From CAYIGN01 sp964363055 (GTDB lineage Bacteria > Patescibacteriota > Minisyncoccia > Sungbacterales > HO2-52-23), in assembly GCA_964363055.1 (NCBI GenBank), contig CAYIGN010000031.1:1-8090 (forward strand): 8,090 nt of DNA, given 5' to 3'. A program made the position numbers and the translations under genes. Below are positions 1 to 5,892 of the stretch, one piece after another. Within the stretch, counting starts at the first letter, position 1. The number at the start of each line of letters is the position of its first letter. The notes beneath the pieces were generated by a model. That model was not told where the DNA came from. It ran no database searches and was given only the letters and a program-made list of their open reading frames with translations.

Positions 1-1743
1 CACAATCCAGTCCGCCTCGCGCATGGTTTGACTGTCGTGCTCCACCACGATCACGGTATTGCCCAGATCCCGCAGATCTTTCAAAGTCGCAATTAGCCGC
101 GAGTGATCGCGCGGATGAAGCCCGATGGATGGCTCATCCAATATATAAATGATGCCAGTCAGGCGCGAGCCGATCTGGGTCGCGAGCTGTATCCGCTGGG
201 CCTCGCCGCCGGAGAGCGTGGTGGATTCGCGCGAAAGCGTCAGGTATTCAAGCCCGACATCGCGCAGAAACTGCAGGCGTTTGGTAATCTCTTTTACAAG
301 TGGAGAGGCAATTTTGAGAGCGCTGGCGGATAGGCCGTAGATCTTTTTTGTAAGCAGTTCGGCAAAAAATACCTCTGCCGCCTCAACGGTCCGATCAGTC
401 ACCGACGCGATATTTTCATCGCCGATTTTAACCGCAAGCGCCTCTTTTCTTAGACGCTTGCCCCCGCATTCGGGACACGGCCGGATCAACATATATTTCT
501 CAATCTCGGCACGGGTGAACTCCGACTCGGTCTCTTTCCAACGGCGCTTGAGATTCGGGATGACGCCTTCAAACGCGCCCTCTCCATCCCCGTGCTCGCC
601 GTAGAGGATGATACTGATTATGTCCTGCGAGAGTTTTCCAATCGGTGTGGAGAGAGAGAATCCGAAGCGCGATGCCACATCATCCAGAATCCACCAATAC
701 CAACTCTGACGGCCAAGCCGGTGCGAGGCCGAGGCCCATGGACGGATGGCCCCCTCGGCAATGGAGAGCCGCTTGTTGGGCAAGACCAGTTCCGGATCAA
801 CCTCCAGTGTCGCGCCAAGGCCGGTGCAGGCGGGGCATGCGCCGTAGGGTCTGTTGAAAGAAAAAGTACGCGGCTCAATGTCCGGCAGGTTGATACCGCA
901 CGAGGTGCAGGCAAAGTGTTCCGAAAATATAAGGTCGCCGCTTCCCCGAGACGACATTCCAACATTCTCAAGAATATTGGAATGTTTTTGGCTGCCGCCG
1001 CGGGTTGAAGACGGGACGACGATAATCACTCCCTTCCCTATCTTGAGCGCGGTTTCCACCGAGTCGCGGATACGCGATCGCTCAATCTCTTTATCCAAAG
1101 TGAATCTATCCGCAACCACTTCAACCGAGTGTTTTTTCTGTTTGTCCACGGGCCGGGCAAGCGCTTCATCAATCGGCAAAATTTCTCCGTCAAACCGCAC
1201 TCGTAAAAATCCGCCGCGCTTCACCTCCTCAATGACGCTTTTGTGCTCCCCCTTTTTGCCGCTGACCAAAGGAGCCAAAATAACTATTTCTTTGCGCTTG
1301 GGCAATAAAACAATGGCGTTGACAATCTGATCCACGGTCTGACGGCCGACCGGTTTCCCGCAATTGGGGCAATGGGGCTTGCCGATCCGTGCAAAGAGAA
1401 TCCGCAGATAGTCGTAGATTTCGGTAATCGTCCCCACGGTTGAGCGCGGGTTGCGCGAAATGGATTTTTGATCAATCGAAATTGCCGGCGACAATCCATC
1501 AATTGACTCAACGTCCGGCTTGTCTTTCACGCCGAGGAACTGCCGAGCGTAGGCGGATAGCGATTCAACGAAGCGCCGCTCGGCCTCGGCATAAATCGTG
1601 TCAAATGCAAGAGACGATTTACCCGAGCCCGAAAGACCCGTGATGACCACGAGCTTGTTTTTGGGTATATCCACGTCAATATTTTTCAGGTTGTGCACCC
1701 GCGCCCCGCGGATTTTGATAGATTCCGAGATATTTTTTACCAT
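1..1743 (-). CDS. uvrA: UvrA, excinuclease ABC subunit A (N-terminal 581 codons; cut by window edge)
   Basis: UvrA is the damage-sensing ATPase of nucleotide excision repair; it loads UvrB onto lesions. The visible part holds Walker A GLSGSGKS (residues 36-43), a first CxxC (C125/C128), a UvrB-binding/insertion region, zinc-module cysteines C279/C282 and C303/C306 around EPRTFSFN, a further CxxC (C423/C426), then ABC signature LSGGEAQRIQLA (510-521), Walker B YILDEPSIGLHPRD (533-546) and H-loop VVEHD (566-570). The second ATPase half lies beyond base 1. An in-frame ATG also exists at 1752; I prefer 1743 because a TATAAT box ends only 2 nt before 1752. Neither start has a Shine-Dalgarno sequence. 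The reading frame is open throughout. The loop before C279 is about 17 residues longer than I recall for E. coli UvrA and contains a palindrome (954-985). The gene follows the purD terminator and appears to have its own promoter. Confidence 0.97.
   Translation of the reverse strand, partial: MVKNISESIKIRGARVHNLKNIDVDIPKNKLVVITGLSGSGKSSLAFDTIYAEAERRFVESLSAYARQFLGVKDKPDVESIDGLSPAISIDQKSISRNPRSTVGTITEIYDYLRILFARIGKPHCPNCGKPVGRQTVDQIVNAIVLLPKRKEIVILAPLVSGKKGEHKSVIEEVKRGGFLRVRFDGEILPIDEALARPVDKQKKHSVEVVADRFTLDKEIERSRIRDSVETALKIGKGVIIVVPSSTRGGSQKHSNILENVGMSSRGSGDLIFSEHFACTSCGINLPDIEPRTFSFNRPYGACPACTGLGATLEVDPELVLPNKRLSIAEGAIRPWASASHRLGRQSWYWWILDDVASRFGFSLSTPIGKLSQDIISIILYGEHGDGEGAFEGVIPNLKRRWKETESEFTRAEIEKYMLIRPCPECGGKRLRKEALAVKIGDENIASVTDRTVEAAEVFFAELLTKKIYGLSASALKIASPLVKEITKRLQFLRDVGLEYLTLSRESTTLSGGEAQRIQLATQIGSRLTGIIYILDEPSIGLHPRDHSRLIATLKDLRDLGNTVIVVEHDSQTMREADWIV
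954..985. repeat. Near-perfect 32-bp palindrome inside uvrA
   Basis: Arms ACATTCCAA (954-962) and TTGGAATGT (977-985) pair perfectly. After one mismatch (C963/A976), ATTCT (964-968) pairs with AGAAT (971-975) around a 2-nt centre. It encodes UvrA residues 253-264 (KHSNILENVGMS), between the first ATPase half and the C279/C282 zinc cysteines. On the plus strand, antisense to uvrA, the hairpin is followed directly by TTTTT (985-989), so it has the form of an intrinsic terminator for antisense transcription. It may instead be a palindromic element inserted in frame. Confidence 0.8.
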
Positions 1744-1754
1744 CGTAATCATCT

Positions 1755-1783
1755 ATTATAGAAAATAAAAAGCGGATCAGCAA
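1755..1783 (-). promoter_or_regulatory. Candidate uvrA promoter, giving a very short or absent 5' leader
   Basis: On the minus strand a perfect TATAAT box occupies 1760-1755. A weak -35-like TTGCTG (1783-1778) lies 17 bp upstream, inside the purD terminator hairpin. The -10 ends 11 nt before the ATG at 1743, so transcription should begin about five bases before that codon. This fits the absence of a ribosome-binding site. The -35 matches consensus only in its first three bases. Confidence 0.5.
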
Positions 1784-1794
1784 GTGATCCGCTT
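1762..1794 (-). terminator. Intrinsic terminator of purD
   Basis: A 10-bp perfect stem (1785-1794 with 1770-1779, arm AAGCGGATCA) closes a 5-nt loop. On the minus strand it is followed by the T-rich tract TTTTTATTTTC. It lies about 55 bp after the purD stop and directly before uvrA, so it separates the two transcripts. In the plus direction the stem is followed by a poorer, offset T-rich stretch. Confidence 0.85.
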
Positions 1795-1806
1795 GTCACG
1801 TTTTCT

Positions 1807-1854
1807 TCTTACGAGATCGTATCTCGTGAATCTTGTATCTCGTGAATCTTACGA
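1807..1854. repeat. Tandem 16-bp repeat with 8-bp flanking repeats at the purD stop codon
   Basis: The unit GTATCTCGTGAATCTT occurs twice, head to tail and without mismatch (1819-1834, 1835-1850). TCTTACGA occurs at 1807-1814 and again at 1847-1854, bracketing the array. The second copy includes part of the purD TAA stop (1849-1851). ACGAGAT (1811-1817) and ATCTCGT (1821-1827) can also form a short hairpin. The array occupies the purD 3' end ahead of its terminator; replication slippage is the simplest origin. Confidence 0.85.
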
Positions 1855-3216
1855 TTGCGCGGCGCGAAGATCCAAAAGACCGATGTCGCGGCGGTAATGG
1901 ATGCAGTCATCCTCGCCGCGAATCTCTTCTACCGCCGCATACGCGCGATCGCGAGCTTGGGCAAGCGTCGCGCCTTCTCCGACGATATGGACAAGCCGGC
2001 TGCCGCCTGCATAAAAGCCGTCATTCTCCACGATCAGGCCCGCACCATACACCCGAACATACGGCATTTTAAGTACGGTTTCCAGTCCGAAAATGCGCTT
2101 CCCGCGTACCGCATCAGTATTGCCCGGATAGCCGCGCGCCGCAACTGCGACCGAAACACGATACAATGCGTCCTCGCGGATCTTGATTTCCCGAAGCCGC
2201 CCGCGAATCGCACCGTCTGCCATCTCCACATAATCTGTCTCAATTCCCGGCACAATGACTTGCGCCTCCGGGTCGCCCCAGCGGGCATTGTGTTCAAGAC
2301 AGGAGGGTACGATCCCCATGCTGATTCGACGCGACGCTGGCGCGATGGCTCCCGCATACAAAATCCCCACATATGGCCATCCCTCAAGATAGAGCCAGAT
2401 CAAAACTTTGTTTATGAGGTGAAAATCCGCTCCTTTCCATGAAGAGAGCCCTATCGGCGTTGCCGGGGCCACCGCGCCCATGCCGCCGGTCATCTCCCCT
2501 TCTTCTCCGTCATAGGCCGCTTTGTGATCGCGGGCGGCCTTGAAGTGATAGGCGAAGGTGGTGCCGTCGGTCATCGCCAAATGCGACGATTCTACCCCTT
2601 CAATATTGTCCTCAATCAGAAAATACTCTCCGGCTTGACCCAGGGAACGCATCTCTTCAATCCGCCCCAGCGCCTGTGGGAGCGATGTCGCCTTGCGCGC
2701 ACCTTTACCTCCGCAAAGCCCTGCGGCTTTTATCCACACGATATGCGCGGGATCTTTTTCGTATACCGCGGCAAGGTGGCGCCGCGCCGGGACGAGATCT
2801 CGGCTCTCAAAAGGAGCCCAGTCAGGCACGCTGATGCGATGGCGATCCGCAAAGCGGCGCTGCCAGTATTTGTCCCATTCAATGCGCGCGGGCTGCTTGC
2901 TCGGGCCGAAGGCGCGGACGCCGCGGCGCTGCAACACATCCACCGCACCGGACGCAATCGCGTCTTCCTGCGCCACATCCACCCAATCGGCACGGTTGCG
3001 CGCCGCCGCATCCGCGATCGAATCTGAGCTGGCGAGATCGCAGTGCGGATCTACACGCACTTTTCCATACGCGCGCTTGCGCGCAATCCAATCATTGCCC
3101 GGCGAGACGATGACCTCGCCGACATACGGGCTTTGGGCCCACTTTTCGGCAAGCACATCTTCCCGTCCTCCGCTGCCAACTATGAAAACGATCAACTTCC
3201 GATCCGGTGCTCGCAT
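1849..3216 (-). CDS. purD: Phosphoribosylamine-glycine ligase (GAR synthetase), divergent
   Basis: PurD joins glycine to 5-phosphoribosylamine using ATP, the second step of de novo purine synthesis, in the cytosol. The 455-residue product has the N-terminal GSGGRE loop (14-19), PGN (39-41), an ATP-grasp core with KAAGLCGGKG (163-172), RDHKAAYDG (229-237) and TGGMGAVAP (243-251), GILYAG (284-289), and the metal-binding segment EHNARWGDPEAQ (308-319). The C-terminal domain carries GYPGNTDAVRGK (362-373). It is slightly longer than E. coli PurD and divergent: the usual AAxLExSK region reads ARIEWDKYWQRRF, and the usual GDTGPNTGG reads GEEGEMTGG. The start is supported by a purine-rich GAGGGGG about 5 nt upstream of the ATG. 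No other purine gene is in the window. A terminator follows the stop, so it is probably monocistronic. Another ATP-grasp ligase is possible but less likely given the full motif set. Confidence 0.93.
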   Translation of the reverse strand: MRAPDRKLIVFIVGSGGREDVLAEKWAQSPYVGEVIVSPGNDWIARKRAYGKVRVDPHCDLASSDSIADAAARNRADWVDVAQEDAIASGAVDVLQRRGVRAFGPSKQPARIEWDKYWQRRFADRHRISVPDWAPFESRDLVPARRHLAAVYEKDPAHIVWIKAAGLCGGKGARKATSLPQALGRIEEMRSLGQAGEYFLIEDNIEGVESSHLAMTDGTTFAYHFKAARDHKAAYDGEEGEMTGGMGAVAPATPIGLSSWKGADFHLINKVLIWLYLEGWPYVGILYAGAIAPASRRISMGIVPSCLEHNARWGDPEAQVIVPGIETDYVEMADGAIRGRLREIKIREDALYRVSVAVAARGYPGNTDAVRGKRIFGLETVLKMPYVRVYGAGLIVENDGFYAGGSRLVHIVGEGATLAQARDRAYAAVEEIRGEDDCIHYRRDIGLLDLRAAQS

Positions 3217-3235
3217 ACAACCCCCTCTATTCCCC

Positions 3236-3251
3236 TTATTCGCACGAATAA
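3236..3251. promoter_or_regulatory. Operator-like inverted repeat in the purD leader
   Basis: TTATTCG (3236-3242) and CGAATAA (3245-3251) form a perfect 7-bp inverted repeat with a 2-bp centre, about 20 bp upstream of the purD ATG. A further copy of CGAATAA lies at 3317-3323. The arrangement could be a dimeric repressor site; with so short a spacer an RNA hairpin is less likely. No regulator gene is visible, so the role is inferred from position only. Confidence 0.35.
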
Positions 3252-3293
3252 GAGAATAAAAAAGATGTGTTGTGAAAGACCACTTTTTTGATT

Positions 3294-3299
3294 ACTATA
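3294..3299 (-). promoter_or_regulatory. Candidate purD -10 element
   Basis: On the minus strand TATAGT (3299-3294) matches five of six -10 consensus bases. It would start transcription near 3287, giving a leader of about 70 nt that contains the inverted repeat and the SD. No good -35 was found; the nearest is TTATTC, 18 bp upstream. It overlaps the TATATT of the uvrC relic on the other strand. Confidence 0.3.
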
Positions 3300-3307
3300 T
3301 TTGTATC

Positions 3308-3410
3308 ATGATCAGGCGAATAAAACAACCCCCCCCATACACCCGGCGCGTATCTTTTTTATAAAGGTACGGCGCCGCTCTACATCGGCAAAGCCGCCAG
3401 GTTGAATAAG
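3308..3410 (+). pseudogene. Decayed 5' fragment of uvrC, frameshifted
   Basis: Read from ATG 3308, with a frame change at the run of eight C (3329-3336), this stretch encodes MIRRIKQPP then HTPGAYLFYKGTAPLYIGKAARLNK. The intact UvrC begins MVNQPKIIPNTPG then VYTFSRGHTPLYIGKATDLKK. Both reach the TPG glycine at residue 13 if one C is removed, and the 60 bp 3336-3395 align without gaps to 4502-4561 at about 70% identity by my count. The last 23 bp (3373-3395 versus 4539-4561) are identical. A TATATT box (3296-3301) ends 6 nt before the ATG, the same spacing as at uvrC. Similarity stops near 3410, before the catalytic residues of the GIY-YIG domain are complete; the frame then runs through the iaaA terminator to a stop at 3476. 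It is most simply a non-functional duplicate. Confidence 0.75.
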
Positions 3411-3445
3411 AATAAAAAGGAGCGGACACCTAAAGCGCCGCTCCT
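3405..3445 (-). terminator. Intrinsic terminator of the iaaA-like gene
   Basis: On the minus strand AGGAGCGG (3445-3438) pairs with CCGCTCCT (3425-3418) around a 12-nt loop. TTTTTATTCTTATT follows. It begins 28 bp after the stop of the iaaA-like gene. The T-rich tract is the complement of the A-rich end of the uvrC relic, so the relic and the terminator share bases. Confidence 0.82.
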
Positions 3446-3472
3446 GTTGGTTGACCAATGGCCTATGAGCCG

Positions 3473-4396
3473 TTAGACATGGACGTCTATTTCCTGATTA
3501 TCACCAACTTTGCCAAATAGCATATTCGGGGTTGAATACGCTACGCCGTGCCTGCCTTCGTAGTCAACAACTATGACACCTCCAAATCCTTTTACCTGTT
3601 TTATGAAAAAGTTAATCGCTTGTTCTGCCGCAGTTTGGGCATCAAGACCGCGGTATCGTACCAAATCCGCAATTGTCTTGGCGAGCACAAACCTTATAAT
3701 TTGCTCGCCATAGCCTGTGGCCGATACTGCACACGTATCATTTTCCGCAAACGTCCCCGCCCCGATGACAGGACAGTCACCTACTCGTCCATATTTTTTA
3801 TTCACAATTCCTCCGCTTGATGTTGCTGCGGTAAGGTTACCATGCGTATCACGCGCAACCGCCCCCACAGTCCCATACTTTTTGTCTACATTCCCAGCAT
3901 CCCCCAAAACCCTTTGTTCAGCCGATTGTGCTTGTTTCCACTCCTCTACTCTCCTTTCAGTCACGAAATAGCTCTCTTCCAGCCGTGGAATCCTTTGCTC
4001 GTCGGCAAACTTCAAAGCTCCATCGCCGACGAGAAAAACATGACCGCTTCTTTCCATAACCAGCCGCGCAAGCTGTACTGGATTTTTGATGTTGGCTATA
4101 CGTGCAACCGCCCCCGCCTCGAGTGTCCGCCCATTCATGATAGCAGCATCACACTCAATTTTCCCCTCGGCTGTAAGCACCGAGCCGCGCCCAGCATTAA
4201 AAAGCGGATCATCTTCGAGCAGGGATACGCACTGCTCTACCACGTCTAGGGCAGTTTCTCCTCCTTCCAATAAAGATGCCCCATACCCAAGGACTGAGTG
4301 CAAACTTCTCCGGTATGCCTCCCGCCCGTCTACACTTCTTTCCCGCAAACTTCCGATACCGCCGTGAATCATCAAGCAATATTTCCGCTCGGACAT
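3473..4396 (-). CDS. iaaA: Isoaspartyl peptidase / plant-type L-asparaginase (Ntn hydrolase)
   Basis: The enzyme family cleaves beta-aspartyl (isoaspartyl) dipeptides and often L-asparagine, clearing damaged or degraded peptides in the cytosol. It matures by self-cleavage before a threonine that becomes the nucleophile. The 307-residue product has HGGIG (11-15), FNAGRGSVLT (66-75), ECDAAIM (81-87), the cleavage site YGTVGAVARD with predicted nucleophile Thr176, TSSGG (192-196), GRVGDCPVIGAGTFA (203-217) containing R204 and D207, and SATGYGE (225-231). Length matches the family (about 300-320) and all expected active-site positions are present. The ATG is preceded by a strong AGGAGGAG Shine-Dalgarno at short spacing. 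It diverges from uvrC and is closed by a hairpin terminator, so it is probably a single-gene unit. The substrate, isoaspartyl peptides or free asparagine, cannot be told from sequence; glycosylasparaginase activity is less likely. Confidence 0.95.
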   Translation of the reverse strand: MSERKYCLMIHGGIGSLRERSVDGREAYRRSLHSVLGYGASLLEGGETALDVVEQCVSLLEDDPLFNAGRGSVLTAEGKIECDAAIMNGRTLEAGAVARIANIKNPVQLARLVMERSGHVFLVGDGALKFADEQRIPRLEESYFVTERRVEEWKQAQSAEQRVLGDAGNVDKKYGTVGAVARDTHGNLTAATSSGGIVNKKYGRVGDCPVIGAGTFAENDTCAVSATGYGEQIIRFVLAKTIADLVRYRGLDAQTAAEQAINFFIKQVKGFGGVIVVDYEGRHGVAYSTPNMLFGKVGDNQEIDVHV

Positions 4397-4453
4397 GACT
4401 CCTCCTATGTCAATGAGCTTTCCTCACGGGCGCATTGAATCAATCTGTGTTTT

Positions 4454-4482
4454 AGTATACCATATAATAAAACTATGGTCAA
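4454..4482 (-). promoter_or_regulatory. Strong sigma70-type promoter of the iaaA-like gene
   Basis: On the minus strand TTGACC (4482-4477) and TATACT (4459-4454) are separated by exactly 17 bp. A TGG precedes the -10, giving an extended -10 element. Transcription should begin near 4447, leaving a leader of about 50 nt that carries the AGGAGGAG ribosome-binding site. The -35 box overlaps the uvrC start codon on the opposite strand. Confidence 0.75.
4463..4468 (+). promoter_or_regulatory. uvrC -10 box, implying leaderless or near-leaderless uvrC mRNA
   Basis: A perfect TATAAT ends 6 nt before the uvrC ATG, so initiation is expected at or next to the A of ATG. No Shine-Dalgarno sequence is present. 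I see no convincing -35 at 16-18 bp. The box lies within the 17-bp spacer of the opposing iaaA promoter, so RNA polymerase could hardly occupy both at once. Confidence 0.6.
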
Positions 4483-5791
4483 TCAGCCAAAAATAATTCC
4501 CAATACTCCCGGTGTCTACACTTTTAGTCGCGGGCATACGCCGCTCTACATCGGCAAAGCCACGGATCTGAAAAAGCGGCTAACTTCATATTTCTCCAAG
4601 AACGCCGGAGAGAAGGTGCGGCGGCTGACGGAGGAGGCAACGCGGCTGGAATGGATTGAGACCGAATCCGAGGCCGAGGCGCTCATCAAAGAATCGGAGC
4701 TCATCAAAAAATATCGGCCCAAATTCAATATCCTGATGCGGGACGACAAGAGTTATTTTTATGTTGCCTTCACCCGCGAGGAATTCCCGCGGATACTGAC
4801 GCTCCACAAGACGGCGCTCGACGGCAGCAAATATAAGCGCGTGATCGGCCCCTTCACCTCCGGCTCGGCGCTGCGCACGACGCTGAAGTTGCTGCGCCGG
4901 ATATTCCCTTACTGCACCTGCAAATCCCCGCACAAACGGCCGTGCCTGAATGCGCAGATTGGGCGTTGTCTTGGATTTTGTTGTCTTACAGGTACTAAAC
5001 ATCACCCGACGATCGTCAGGACAAGTTTAGCGGCGAAGAATGCGTATCAAAAGAATATCCGAGGGATTATAGTGGTTCTTAGCGGACGAAAGACGCGGCT
5101 GCTCTCGCAACTGAAGCAAGAGATGCGCGCCGCGTCCAAAGCGGAGGATTACGAGCGCGCGGCCAAAATCCGCGACCAAATCAATGGACTGGATAACATC
5201 TTCAGTCACCGCTCGCTCCTTAATTACTATAGAGGCGAAACCTCTACGGTAAAATGGGAAAGTATTCAACCTGTGATCCGTCGTATCGCAGGCGGCCGCA
5301 AAAAGATCTCGCGAGTAGAAGGATATGACATCTCCAATATCTCCGGTACTCACGCGACCGGCTCAATGATCGTATTTATTGACGGCAGATCGGCGAAATC
5401 CGCATACCGGAAGTTTCGGATCAAAACGGTGCCGCAGGCAAACGATGTTGCTATGCATCGGGAAGTAATCCGGCGGCGTCTTGCCCGCCCCGAATGGCCG
5501 TATCCGCAGCTGATGCTTATTGACGGCGGCAAACCGCAGCTTAATGCAGCTATACGCGAATTACGAATCACAGATCGTGAATTGCAGATTCGAATAGCCG
5601 CCTTGGCCAAACGCGAGGAAGAATTGTATATTGAAGGAAAGCCGGGGCCGGTGCGGCTTGATTCGCTTCCTGCGGGTGTGATGCACTTTTTCCAGCGGGT
5701 GCGGGACGAGTCGCACCGCTTTGCCAAAAAGTATCACCATAAACTCCGCGAAATTTCTTATCGTGAACAAGGACAAAAAATCAAAAACTGA
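4475..5791 (+). CDS. uvrC: UvrC, excinuclease ABC subunit C (short form without HhH domain)
   Basis: UvrC makes the two incisions around a lesion bound by UvrB. The 438-residue product has an N-terminal GIY-YIG nuclease (GVYTF 13-17, LYIGKA 24-29, likely catalytic R35, E73/E75 and N85) and a cysteine-rich segment (C147, C149, C157, C165, C169, C170). A UVR-type UvrB-interacting helix pair with EDYERAAKIRDQI (224-236) follows, then the RNase H-like endonuclease domain with GYDISN (D285), LIDGGKPQLNAA (D350) and DESHRFAKKYHHK (H414, H421). It ends there: the tandem helix-hairpin-helix region of typical UvrC of about 600 residues is absent, and only 161 bp remain before dnaJ. The last three cysteine spacings resemble those of the E. 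coli UvrC iron-sulfur ligands (from memory). The usual ISH after the first endonuclease Asp reads ISN. The start is fixed by family alignment and the adjacent -10 box. Confidence 0.96.
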   Translation: MVNQPKIIPNTPGVYTFSRGHTPLYIGKATDLKKRLTSYFSKNAGEKVRRLTEEATRLEWIETESEAEALIKESELIKKYRPKFNILMRDDKSYFYVAFTREEFPRILTLHKTALDGSKYKRVIGPFTSGSALRTTLKLLRRIFPYCTCKSPHKRPCLNAQIGRCLGFCCLTGTKHHPTIVRTSLAAKNAYQKNIRGIIVVLSGRKTRLLSQLKQEMRAASKAEDYERAAKIRDQINGLDNIFSHRSLLNYYRGETSTVKWESIQPVIRRIAGGRKKISRVEGYDISNISGTHATGSMIVFIDGRSAKSAYRKFRIKTVPQANDVAMHREVIRRRLARPEWPYPQLMLIDGGKPQLNAAIRELRITDRELQIRIAALAKREEELYIEGKPGPVRLDSLPAGVMHFFQRVRDESHRFAKKYHHKLREISYREQGQKIKN

Positions 5792-5798
5792 ACGGCGG

Positions 5799-5822
5799 GC
5801 GGCGAGAAAGAAAAAACGCCGC
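5799..5822. other. GC-rich inverted repeat just after uvrC
   Basis: GCGGCG (5799-5804) and CGCCGC (5817-5822) can pair around a 12-nt A-rich loop, 7 bp after the uvrC stop. No T tract follows on the plus strand, so it is not a canonical terminator. It may act as a 3' end stabiliser. Confidence 0.4.
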
Positions 5823-5869
5823 TATCCACTGAGCGGGCGGAATGTATTTATATTGCTTGGTCTACTAAA

Positions 5870-5885
5870 CCGGCGATGACGCCGG
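5870..5885 (-). terminator. Possible weak terminator hairpin for dnaJ
   Basis: CCGGCG (5870-5875) and CGCCGG (5880-5885) form a 6-bp all-GC stem with a 4-nt loop. On the minus strand TTTAG follows, a poor T tract, about 70 bp after the dnaJ stop. The hairpin is clear; termination is uncertain. Confidence 0.4.
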
Positions 5886-5892
5886 AAAACCT

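Noticed and set aside
592..1330. Plus- and minus-strand open frames of 117-158 codons overlapping uvrA
   Set aside because: They lie inside the uvrA frame, which has continuous family motifs; their translations are low-complexity and match nothing I recognise.
1819..1850. CRISPR-like direct repeats
   Set aside because: Only two units with no spacer between them, and no cas gene nearby.
1807..1854. Small transposable element with target-site duplication
   Set aside because: The bracketed segment is only 32 bp and consists of the tandem repeat itself; slippage explains it better.
1855..3259. Plus-strand open frames up to 195 codons opposite purD
   Set aside because: purD motifs run unbroken on the minus strand; these are GC-driven shadows without ribosome-binding sites.
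3308..3476. A functional small GIY-YIG protein
   Set aside because: The frame is broken at the C8 tract, similarity ends before the conserved Glu and Asn of the nuclease, and the 3' part doubles as the iaaA terminator.
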